5,411 nt of DNA from Flavobacteriales bacterium (lineage in GTDB: Bacteria > Bacteroidota > Bacteroidia > Flavobacteriales_D > Sanyastnellaceae): positions 1 to 5,411 of the forward strand of contig DQRJ01000173.1 in assembly GCA_015663855.1 (NCBI GenBank). Reading direction: 5' to 3'. Each line of letters starts with the position of its first letter. The first letter of the stretch is position 1. This document shows positions 1 through 5,411 of the stretch, piece by piece. The notes beneath the pieces are model-generated. The model saw nothing but the letters and a program-made list of their open reading frames with translations. It was not told the origin of the DNA and ran no database searches. The position numbers and the translations under genes were made by a program.

Positions 1-155
1 CGTGTGTAGAATCGTCGCCACATTCCGCACGGCAGACGAATTTTTCACCGAGGCCCCACCAAATTTGTGGACTGAGAAATATTGTGGGTTTTGCTGATTC
101 TTAATTTGCACAGCGCGAAGTTACCTGAAGACGGCTATTCGAACTACATTGCCGT
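1..155. other. Left-edge region without a supportable gene
   Basis: I see no gene here that I can support. The + strand frame beginning at base 2 is open from the edge to a TGA at 95-97, so it could be the last ~31 codons of an upstream gene, but the peptide resembles nothing I recognise. The frame beginning at base 3 is open to a TAA at 102-104. On the - strand one frame is open from about base 102 to the edge but has no ATG, GTG or TTG start. I do not recognise a tRNA, tmRNA or other RNA. Bases 98-155 are the likely leader of cvpA; I find no convincing promoter there. An in-frame TGA at 126-128 rules out an upstream extension of cvpA. Confidence 0.5.
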
Positions 156-764
156 ATGGATTCATTACCGATAGTTGATATTGTTATAGGCGTAATTCTG
201 ATTTGGGGTGCTATTTCTGGCTTTCGCAAGGGGTTGATTTTATCTCTCGCTTCCTTCGTGGCTATAATAGCGGGGGCGTTAGCGGCTTATTATGGTTCAG
301 ATGCAATAGCCGCTCAGCTCGTTGGAAAAGTGGATTGGTCTCAGAAACAGATTGCTGTTGCGTCCTTTGCAATTGCCTTTATAGGGGTGGTTTTACTTGT
401 CCACTTGCTAGCAAAAATGCTCGGTAAAATCCTTGACCTAGTGGCATTGGGATTCGTAAATAAAATTTCTGGAGCTGTTTTCGGCGCTTTGAAAAATGCA
501 CTTTTACTTACATTTTTAATCTTCGGATTAAAAGGGTTTGGTAATTGGATCCCGGAAGATCTAGATGACGATTGTGTGATTTACCCCGCAGTAGAATCGA
601 TTGCGCCTTTGATACTTCCTTATTGGGAAGACTTTAGGGAGAAAACTGACCTTGAACTCCTTAAAGAGAAAATCGAGGAAACGGTTGAAGACGCGAAGGA
701 AAAGGTCGACGAAGTAAAGGACGAAGTAAAGGACGAACTAGAGCGCTTGGAAGGCGCTGAATAA
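156..764 (+). CDS. cvpA: CvpA family inner-membrane protein with charged coiled-coil tail
   Basis: The 202-residue protein has the CvpA layout: four hydrophobic segments at about residues 5-20, 27-46, 65-89 and 104-126, with the family's Gly-Phe-x-Lys-Gly-Leu turn (22-27) after the first segment. CvpA proteins are inner-membrane proteins first linked to colicin V production and later to envelope integrity; the biochemical activity is not firmly known. After the membrane domain comes an acidic stretch (133-140), then from about 160 to 202 a very Glu/Lys-rich segment predicted to be helical or coiled coil. That tail makes the protein longer than a minimal CvpA of about 165-180 residues. It contains the repeat DEVK-DEVK-DE (185-194), encoded by a tandem DNA repeat. 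The ATG at 156 is the first start after an in-frame stop at 126-128; no clear ribosome binding site is seen, as is common in Bacteroidota. The last 27 bases overlap the end of the opposing fusion gene. Family call fairly sure, role unknown. Confidence 0.85.
   Translation: MDSLPIVDIVIGVILIWGAISGFRKGLILSLASFVAIIAGALAAYYGSDAIAAQLVGKVDWSQKQIAVASFAIAFIGVVLLVHLLAKMLGKILDLVALGFVNKISGAVFGALKNALLLTFLIFGLKGFGNWIPEDLDDDCVIYPAVESIAPLILPYWEDFREKTDLELLKEKIEETVEDAKEKVDEVKDEVKDELERLEGAE
708..737 (+). repeat. 12-bp tandem repeat (2.5 copies) in the cvpA tail
   Basis: GACGAAGTAAAG occurs at 708-719 and again, identical, at 720-731, followed by a partial third copy GACGAA at 732-737. It encodes DEVK-DEVK-DE in the CvpA tail. 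The third copy diverges at 738-740 (CTA), which on the opposite strand is the TAG stop codon of the fusion gene. Short in-frame repeats like this commonly gain or lose units by slippage, which would lengthen or shorten the coiled-coil tail. Confidence 0.85.
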
Positions 765-3389
765 TTCCTGGACTTGGGTAGTTAGGGCGTCGCGCTTAGA
801 AAGGTAGTCATCGTCTGGCGAGAGGTCGGTATTTACACTGACGTAGAACTTGATTTTCGGCTCGGTGCCTGAAGGGCGTACCGTTATTCGAGATCCCTTT
901 TCTGTAACGAACTGAAGAACGTTAGATTTCGGGAGGTCGATCTTAGTTACTGTCGAAGTAAGAAGGTCGTGATGTTCACTGGACTCGAAATCGAGAAGAG
1001 CGATGACTTTTTCACCAGCGATATTTTCAGGAGTCGAAGTTCTAAACCCTGTCATCATATCTGAAATTTCTACAGCGCCATCTCTACCATTCTTCACTAT
1101 CGCGACTAATCCCTCTTGGTAAAGCCCGAACCGCCTATGGATTTGTTCTAATTTAGAAAGCATAGTCTCACCTGACTCTTCAAGGCTATGAGCCAGTTCC
1201 GAAAGCACACAGCACGCAGAAACCGCATCCTTATCCCTCGCCGTATCCTGAATTAGGTAGCCATAACTCTCCTCTGCCCCCACAATAAAATTCCTCTTGC
1301 CATGCTCCCTATTCCCTTCATCAGCAATAGCAGCAGCAATATGCTTAAATCCCGTCAATGTAGTCCTTACTCCTAGACCAAACCCCTTTCCTATTTCTGC
1401 CAAAAGCGGCGATGTCACCACAGTAGTTGCAATAAAGTCCGAAGAGTCATAAGCTCCCCCTCCCAATCGGCCAGCACTAAGTACGTAATCAAAAAGCAAA
1501 GCTCCAGTTTCATTTCCGTTCAGAAGTTGAAACCCTCCTTCGCCATTCGGTACGGCAAGACCTACTCGATCCGCGTCTGGATCTGTTCCCATAACAAGCA
1601 ACGCTCCCTCTTTCTCTCCCAGCGAAATCGCTTCTGCAAGAGCTTGCCCTTCTTCTGGATTGGGGCTTGTTACAGTGGGGAAATTCCCATCCGGGGCGGA
1701 TTGAGATTCAACTTCGTGCACGTTTGTAAACCCGAACTTTCTAAGGGCTGGCGGGACACTTACCGATCCCGTCCCATGAAGTCCTGTGAAAACCAAACAC
1801 GCCCGTGATCCGTTATTTGCAAGTGACTCCGATCGTCTCAACTTTAAAATAGCGTCCCGATAGCCCTCGTCCATTTCACTCCCCAAATACGTAATCAATT
1901 CCTCCGATTCGATTTCAACTCCCGACATCTTTACCTCAGATATGGAATTTATTTTCCTTACCTCCGAGATTATTCCGGTATCGTGGGGAGCTACGATTTG
2001 GCCTCCATCATCCCAATAAACCTTGTAACCATTGTATTCCGGCGGGTTATGCGACGCCGTAATCACGATGCCGGCGATACAACCGAGTTCACGCACGGTG
2101 TACGAAAGCTGGGGCGTAGGCCTCAACTCCGGATAGAGTAGCGCTTCAATTCCATTCCCAGCGAGCACACGAGCCGTAACCTCCGCTAACTCAACGCTTT
2201 GATGACGACAATCATACGCAATCGCTACTTTATTTGTCCCGACGTTTGCAGAATTCACAAAATCTCCAACCTGACTTTTGATGTAATTCACGAGACCTTG
2301 AGTCGCCTGAGCAATTACCGCTTCATTAATTCTGTTCGTTCCCGGGCCGCAAATCCCCCGCATCCCGCCTGTCCCGAACTCCATGTCCTTATGGAACGCC
2401 TCCATCAAAACCTCGCGTGCATCTTCTTCCAGCCACGTCCGCACTATCTCCCTCGTTTTCCTGTCATGAGGCTCTTTAGTCCAAACCTCTGCTCTCCTTT
2501 TCACCCTCTCATATTCACTATCTACACACATCTTCAATGACTCTTTCCAATTTCTTTTCTCAAGACCTAACAACTCCCTCAATTTTTCACCTCCCAAATG
2601 AGAATTAGACGGCCTTTTCGCACGAGTCGGGTATTCCGCAGAAGTAATTCCCACTACTTCAACATCCATCTTCAACTCCTCGAAAATCCTACGAGCAAAC
2701 GATGCCCAGCACGTCACCCCATCATCGCTAAAGTGATAAATCCCACTGTCTATATCCCCAAACGAGTTCACCCAGGCATAAATCGCCTCTGAAAGTGAAC
2801 CAGTATATGTCGGAGTTCCCCTTTGGTCATAAACAATCTTAACTTTATTCCTCTCACCTCCTAACCGCACCATCGTAGTGTAGAAATTCCTCCCAACATT
2901 ATCGTAAAGCCATCCAGTTCGAACGATACAATATCGCCCTCTCCCTCCATTCATAGCCGCTTCAATTGCTCGCTCCCCAGCCTCCTTCGACTCCCCGTAA
3001 ACCCCAAGCGGCTCCACCTTATCACTCGCCTCATACGGCTTTTCCTCAGTCCCCCCATCCTCTCCGTTGAAGACGTAATCTGTACTGATATGCAGTAACC
3101 CCACGTCCCTTTTTGCACAAGCCTCAGCAATTAATCCCGGCGCCACAGCATTTACGCTCCACGCTGCCTTTACGTCCTCCTCTGCATTATCGACCGCTGT
3201 ATATGCCGCTGCGTTAATTACGACATCGGGACTCTCAAGATCGAGCACCCGCCCAATCTCCGATAAGTCCGTAACATCCAAATCCTTCCTAGCATAACCC
3301 ACGAACTGAATCTCGTGACTCCCTTCGAATCGCCTAATGAGGCAACTACCTAATTGCCCTTTTGCTCCAAATACTAATGCTTTTTTCAC
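738..3389 (-). CDS. rfbD-pgcA: dTDP-4-dehydrorhamnose reductase / phosphoglucomutase fusion protein
   Basis: One 883-residue reading frame contains two complete cytosolic enzymes. Residues 1 to about 288 are RmlD/RfbD, the NADPH-dependent reductase of dTDP-4-keto-rhamnose. They show the nucleotide-binding GAKGQLG (8-14), NAAAYTAVD (59-67), STDYVF (102-107) and YxxxK (Tyr131, Lys135), with Thr103 completing the SDR triad, then DQRGTPTY (188-195) and AKRPSNS (257-263). Residues about 295-883 are a PgcA/PGM2-type hexose-phosphate mutase (glucose-6-P/glucose-1-P or mannose-P). They show FGTGGMRG (338-345), the phosphoserine loop TASHNP with Ser446, the Mg-binding DPDADRVG (603-610), the sugar loop GAEESYG (704-710) and the phosphate loop RPSGTEPK (838-845). 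Each half has its normal family length, with almost no linker. The start is GTG; an in-frame TAG four codons upstream leaves no earlier ATG, GTG or TTG. The combination suits dTDP-rhamnose supply for surface polysaccharide. No rmlA, rmlB or rmlC is in the window. Domain calls are firm; the benefit of fusion is inference. Confidence 0.93.
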   Translation of the reverse strand: MKKALVFGAKGQLGSCLIRRFEGSHEIQFVGYARKDLDVTDLSEIGRVLDLESPDVVINAAAYTAVDNAEEDVKAAWSVNAVAPGLIAEACAKRDVGLLHISTDYVFNGEDGGTEEKPYEASDKVEPLGVYGESKEAGERAIEAAMNGGRGRYCIVRTGWLYDNVGRNFYTTMVRLGGERNKVKIVYDQRGTPTYTGSLSEAIYAWVNSFGDIDSGIYHFSDDGVTCWASFARRIFEELKMDVEVVGITSAEYPTRAKRPSNSHLGGEKLRELLGLEKRNWKESLKMCVDSEYERVKRRAEVWTKEPHDRKTREIVRTWLEEDAREVLMEAFHKDMEFGTGGMRGICGPGTNRINEAVIAQATQGLVNYIKSQVGDFVNSANVGTNKVAIAYDCRHQSVELAEVTARVLAGNGIEALLYPELRPTPQLSYTVRELGCIAGIVITASHNPPEYNGYKVYWDDGGQIVAPHDTGIISEVRKINSISEVKMSGVEIESEELITYLGSEMDEGYRDAILKLRRSESLANNGSRACLVFTGLHGTGSVSVPPALRKFGFTNVHEVESQSAPDGNFPTVTSPNPEEGQALAEAISLGEKEGALLVMGTDPDADRVGLAVPNGEGGFQLLNGNETGALLFDYVLSAGRLGGGAYDSSDFIATTVVTSPLLAEIGKGFGLGVRTTLTGFKHIAAAIADEGNREHGKRNFIVGAEESYGYLIQDTARDKDAVSACCVLSELAHSLEESGETMLSKLEQIHRRFGLYQEGLVAIVKNGRDGAVEISDMMTGFRTSTPENIAGEKVIALLDFESSEHHDLLTSTVTKIDLPKSNVLQFVTEKGSRITVRPSGTEPKIKFYVSVNTDLSPDDDYLSKRDALTTQVQELFSAFQAL

Positions 3390-3411
3390 TCTACGAATCT
3401 ACAACGAACCG

Positions 3412-3419
3412 TATATTTG
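3412..3419 (+). promoter_or_regulatory. Possible Bacteroidota housekeeping -7 element
   Basis: TATATTTG matches the Bacteroidota primary-sigma -7 consensus TAnnTTTG exactly and points toward the barrel-protein gene, giving an expected start near 3426 and a leader of about 58 nt. I do not see a matching TTTG-type -33 box at the right distance, and AT-rich DNA produces this motif by chance fairly often. It could be a second, basal promoter beside the sigma-54 promoter. Confidence 0.22.
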
Positions 3420-3429
3420 TTTTAAACAA
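3417..3429. repeat. 13-bp inverted repeat in the divergent intergenic region
   Basis: TTGTTT-T-AAACAA is a perfect 6-bp inverted repeat around one central base. Its centre lies about 42 bp upstream of the predicted sigma-54 start site and 34 bp upstream of the fusion gene's start codon, so a protein bound here could affect both divergent genes. It is AT-rich and short, so a chance palindrome is possible; an operator role is only a suggestion. Confidence 0.35.
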
Positions 3430-3438
3430 TAATCATTT

Positions 3439-3454
3439 TGGCACGCCACTTGCA
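3439..3454 (+). promoter_or_regulatory. Sigma-54 (RpoN) -24/-12 promoter of the barrel-protein gene
   Basis: TGGCACGCCACTTGCA matches the sigma-54 consensus TGGCACRNNNNTTGCW at every defined position. The invariant GG (3440-3441) and GC (3452-3453) are separated by exactly 10 bases, the spacing RpoN requires. It reads toward the gene at 3484; the predicted start site, about 12 bases beyond the GC, is near 3465, leaving a leader of roughly 19 nt. It lies in the intergenic region, not in coding sequence. Sigma-54 promoters need an ATP-using enhancer-binding activator, usually bound some 80-150 bp upstream, which here would fall in or near the 5' end of the divergent rfbD-pgcA gene. The match is directly visible; its use in vivo is inference and depends on the host having rpoN. 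Confidence 0.78.
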
Positions 3455-3483
3455 TTGGTAGACTTAATAAATACAATATTCAG

Positions 3484-4200
3484 ATGAAAAAAATATCATT
3501 TTTACTGCTCTCTATATTCTTACTATCATTGACCTCTGTTGCCCAAACAACTAGCGACAACTCTGATTCTAAGAAGAATAAGAAAAGCAAAAACGACAAA
3601 GAGGTAACTCGCATTTTCACTTTCAGTGCAATGTCTGATATTCATAACGAGGGCAATTTTGACGTTGTCTTTGACAGCCCTCAGCTCGGTTTTGACTTTA
3701 GCTACATCAAACAAGTAAAAGGAAAAATGTTTTCAAGAGGGTTTAGTCTCGGATGGCAGCCAATTGATACAACAAATGATTCTATTAATATTGGAGGTTT
3801 TCCTGGCACTCTTAAAGCTACAAACCAAATGGTGCACGCACATTATACTTTACGCCTAGCTGTTTTTAGAAACAGTGGTATTCAACCTTATGTAGAAGGA
3901 ATCGTAGGAGCAAAAGGTGCTGCTATAACTTCGTCATACAACTACGCCATGAGTGAACAGGACGCCGTAAATGAAATCCCATATTTCGCAGCTACATGGA
4001 ATTACGGATACGCAGCTGGGATTAGATTAAGAGCTACCGACTTTATATATGTTGATGTGCGCTATGCTCGTATTCAATCTGGGGATTTAAAACGCATCAT
4101 TAACATGTCGATAGACGAGATGGGTGAGGTGGATTACGAAACTGATATATGGAAAGTTCCTGTCGGATATCTGCGAGCCGGACTTACTTTTTCTTTCTAG
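3484..4200 (+). CDS. Secreted outer-membrane beta-barrel family protein
   Basis: The 238-residue protein starts with a clear Sec signal peptide: MKK, a hydrophobic core (about 5-19) and a likely cleavage after Ala20 in SVA-Q. A Ser/Asn/Lys-rich, probably disordered stretch follows (22-40). The rest alternates polar and hydrophobic/aromatic residues in short strands, for example 67-75, 83-91, 117-128, 134-143, 173-183 and 187-196, and ends with a strand GYLRAGLTFSF whose terminal Phe is the classic outer-membrane insertion signal. Size and pattern suit an eight-stranded OmpA/OmpX-like barrel of Bacteroidota. There is no lipoprotein Cys, enzyme motif or periplasmic OmpA domain, so function is unknown. 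The ATG has no clear Shine-Dalgarno sequence. A sigma-54 promoter directly upstream suggests activator-dependent expression. Its stop TAG shares the CTAG at 4197-4200 with the stop of the opposing permease gene. Barrel class likely; specific role not assignable. Confidence 0.75.
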   Translation: MKKISFLLLSIFLLSLTSVAQTTSDNSDSKKNKKSKNDKEVTRIFTFSAMSDIHNEGNFDVVFDSPQLGFDFSYIKQVKGKMFSRGFSLGWQPIDTTNDSINIGGFPGTLKATNQMVHAHYTLRLAVFRNSGIQPYVEGIVGAKGAAITSSYNYAMSEQDAVNEIPYFAATWNYGYAAGIRLRATDFIYVDVRYARIQSGDLKRIINMSIDEMGEVDYETDIWKVPVGYLRAGLTFSF

Positions 4201-5411
4201 ACAGATCGCATCGCGTCAACCGGGGGCATTCTCGCGGCAGATAAAGCCGGGGCGATTCCCGCTACTAGTCCAGACACAACGGCAATGCTCATTGCCATTC
4301 CTACTCGGCCCATTGATATTGTAAGCGTCATTCCTATGTCGGAGATATTTACAATGAACATCATAAATTCTATTGCAATAAGCGCTAATATCGCTCCGAA
4401 AACGCACAGAACTATGGCTTCGAAAAGGAACTGAATTAGAATAAAAGAGGACTTCGCGCCAAGTGCTTTTTGTATCCCTATAATCTTCGTTCGTTCTCTT
4501 ACCGACACAAACATGATGTTAGCGATACTGAAACATCCCACGAGGATGGCGAAAATCGCAATGAACCAACCGCCTAATTCCACTTGGGTGAAAATTGAGG
4601 AAATGAGGCCGGTAAGCATATCGACTTGGTTTATAGAAAAATCATTCACATTACCTGGACGAACCCGACGCACACTCCGCAACTGTTGAATAATCTCATC
4701 CTTCAAAACCTCCATCTCCACACCTTTCCTAGCTTTAACCATTATTGAAGCGCCAGTTGTTTTGTGTACATCAAAAATGCGAGGAGCGAAAGTCGCAGGG
4801 ACCATTACGAACTCATCGAATCCACTTGACACAATAGATGCCCCTTGATGTACGAAAGTGCCTATAATTTCTAGTTTTTGGCCTTTAATCTTAATTTTTC
4901 TGCCCAAAACCTTCTCCGTTCCGAAAAGATTCATCGCTATCTCATAACCGATTATTGCTACAGGTCTACCCGAGGAGCTTTCTGATCCGTTAAAAAATCT
5001 TCCAGAAGCAAAATCTAAGCTTATTACAGCAGGGTAACTATGTGAAACAGCGGCAACAGGAACGTTTGGATATGAATTATCACCGGATTCTACATTGTAC
5101 ATATCCTTCATTTGGAATGCAACATCTGAAGCTTGAGTAAGCCTATCCGCAAGCTCCTCAGAATCGCGAAGTGACGGCTCCCTCCTCTGAACATATTTCC
5201 ACCAAGGATATTCATCACCTATACTCCATGGCCATTTACTTACGAACAGTACATCGTCGTCTAACATGCTGAAGGAATCCATTAAATCTTCCTCCATAGA
5301 GTCCACTACCGCGAAGATTGCACTGATCACGAAAATCCCCACCATTACGCCTAAAAGCGAAAGGAAAGTTCTGAGTTTATTGACCACTATCGCGCTCCAT
5401 GCGAAGGATAA
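4197..5411 (-). CDS. MacB/FtsX-type ABC transporter permease, 5' end cut by window edge
   Basis: This is an inner-membrane permease of the MacB-like (type VII) ABC class, which uses ATP hydrolysis to drive movements of a periplasmic domain rather than transporting through the membrane. Numbering from an in-frame GTG at 5385-5387: membrane helix 1 at about 7-28; a large periplasmic core (about 30-268) with the usual PVAIIGYEIAMNLFG segment (142-156) and KIKIKGQKLEIIGTF (164-178); helix 2 at 272-295; the cytoplasmic coupling motif SVRERTKIIGIQKALGAK (295-312); helices 3 and 4 at about 315-347 and 361-383; and the terminal GIAPALSAARMPPVDAMR (377-394). The GTG is probably not the true start: the frame stays open to the edge and encodes LSFAWSAI just before it, matching the '..A..AI..NKLRTFL' entry of the family. 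No ATP-binding domain is present; a separate ATPase gene probably lies nearby. The substrate cannot be inferred. Confidence 0.9.
   Translation of the reverse strand, partial: LSFAWSAIVVNKLRTFLSLLGVMVGIFVISAIFAVVDSMEEDLMDSFSMLDDDVLFVSKWPWSIGDEYPWWKYVQRREPSLRDSEELADRLTQASDVAFQMKDMYNVESGDNSYPNVPVAAVSHSYPAVISLDFASGRFFNGSESSSGRPVAIIGYEIAMNLFGTEKVLGRKIKIKGQKLEIIGTFVHQGASIVSSGFDEFVMVPATFAPRIFDVHKTTGASIMVKARKGVEMEVLKDEIIQQLRSVRRVRPGNVNDFSINQVDMLTGLISSIFTQVELGGWFIAIFAILVGCFSIANIMFVSVRERTKIIGIQKALGAKSSFILIQFLFEAIVLCVFGAILALIAIEFMMFIVNISDIGMTLTISMGRVGMAMSIAVVSGLVAGIAPALSAARMPPVDAMRSV

Noticed and set aside
1..103. Minus-strand open frame containing a Cys-x3-Cys pattern
   Set aside because: It has no usable start codon after the TAA near 103, is very short before the edge, and the peptide resembles no family I know.
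82..108. Promoter for cvpA built from a TTG at 82-84 and TTAATTTG at 101-108
   Set aside because: The second box does not match TAnnTTTG properly and the spacing is only approximate; chance similarity in AT-rich DNA is likely.
203..427. 74-codon plus-strand frame inside cvpA
   Set aside because: It is an out-of-frame shadow of the CvpA membrane domain with no recognisable features.
443..458. TGGCATTGGGATTCG as a second sigma-54-like site
   Set aside because: It lies inside cvpA, lacks the TTGC -12 element, and has no gene start downstream.
742..758. Hairpin AGCGC(T)-TGGAA-(G)GCGCT as a terminator for the convergent cvpA/fusion pair
   Set aside because: The stem is only five Watson-Crick pairs plus a wobble, lies inside both coding sequences, and is not followed by a T-run on either strand.
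1527..2792. Plus-strand open frames of 64-113 codons at 1527-1808, 2199-2540 and 2598-2792
   Set aside because: They lie opposite the fusion gene, whose two domains are unmistakable; their peptides look random and arise from the C-rich, G-poor antisense strand with few stops.
5385..5387. GTG as the true start of the permease gene
   Set aside because: The frame stays open to the window edge and the residues before the GTG fit the conserved N-terminal entry of MacB-type permeases, so the start lies outside the window.
1..5411. CRISPR array, insertion sequence, tRNA/rRNA or defence system
   Set aside because: I saw no spaced direct repeats, transposase, terminal inverted repeats, tRNA-like cloverleaf or rRNA sequence.

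Overview
The window looks like chromosomal DNA of a member of the Bacteroidota, probably a Flavobacteriia-like lineage. The evidence is moderate GC, a short outer-membrane barrel protein with an '...SVA-Q' signal peptide, a PgcA-type phosphosugar mutase, starts without clear Shine-Dalgarno sequences, and a CvpA/MacB-permease gene mix. The lineage assignment is inference from protein style, not from a marker gene.

Layout. 1-155 has no supportable gene. 156-764 (+) encodes a CvpA-family inner-membrane protein with a charged coiled-coil tail. 738-3389 (-) is one uninterrupted 883-codon gene that joins a complete dTDP-4-dehydrorhamnose reductase (RmlD/RfbD) to a complete alpha-phosphoglucomutase/phosphomannomutase. 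3390-3483 is a divergent intergenic region with a perfect sigma-54 (-24/-12) promoter facing right. 3484-4200 (+) encodes a small secreted outer-membrane beta-barrel protein. 4197-5411 (-) is the C-terminal part of a MacB/FtsX-type ABC transporter permease that runs off the right edge.

The genes alternate in strand. Both convergent pairs overlap at their tails: 27 bp for cvpA/fusion, and 4 bp for the barrel protein/permease, where a single CTAG supplies both stop codons. The window therefore holds no multi-gene operon that can be seen whole.

The most notable element is the RmlD-phosphoglucomutase fusion. Phosphoglucomutase makes glucose-1-phosphate, the substrate of the first dTDP-rhamnose enzyme (RmlA), and RmlD performs the last step, so the polypeptide would carry the precursor-supplying and product-forming ends of one pathway. 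Every catalytic motif of both halves is present. The second notable element is the sigma-54 promoter, which suggests the barrel protein is switched on by an enhancer-binding activator. The permease, with an ATPase presumably encoded outside the window, and the barrel protein both act at the envelope, but nothing here ties them functionally to the sugar-nucleotide gene.
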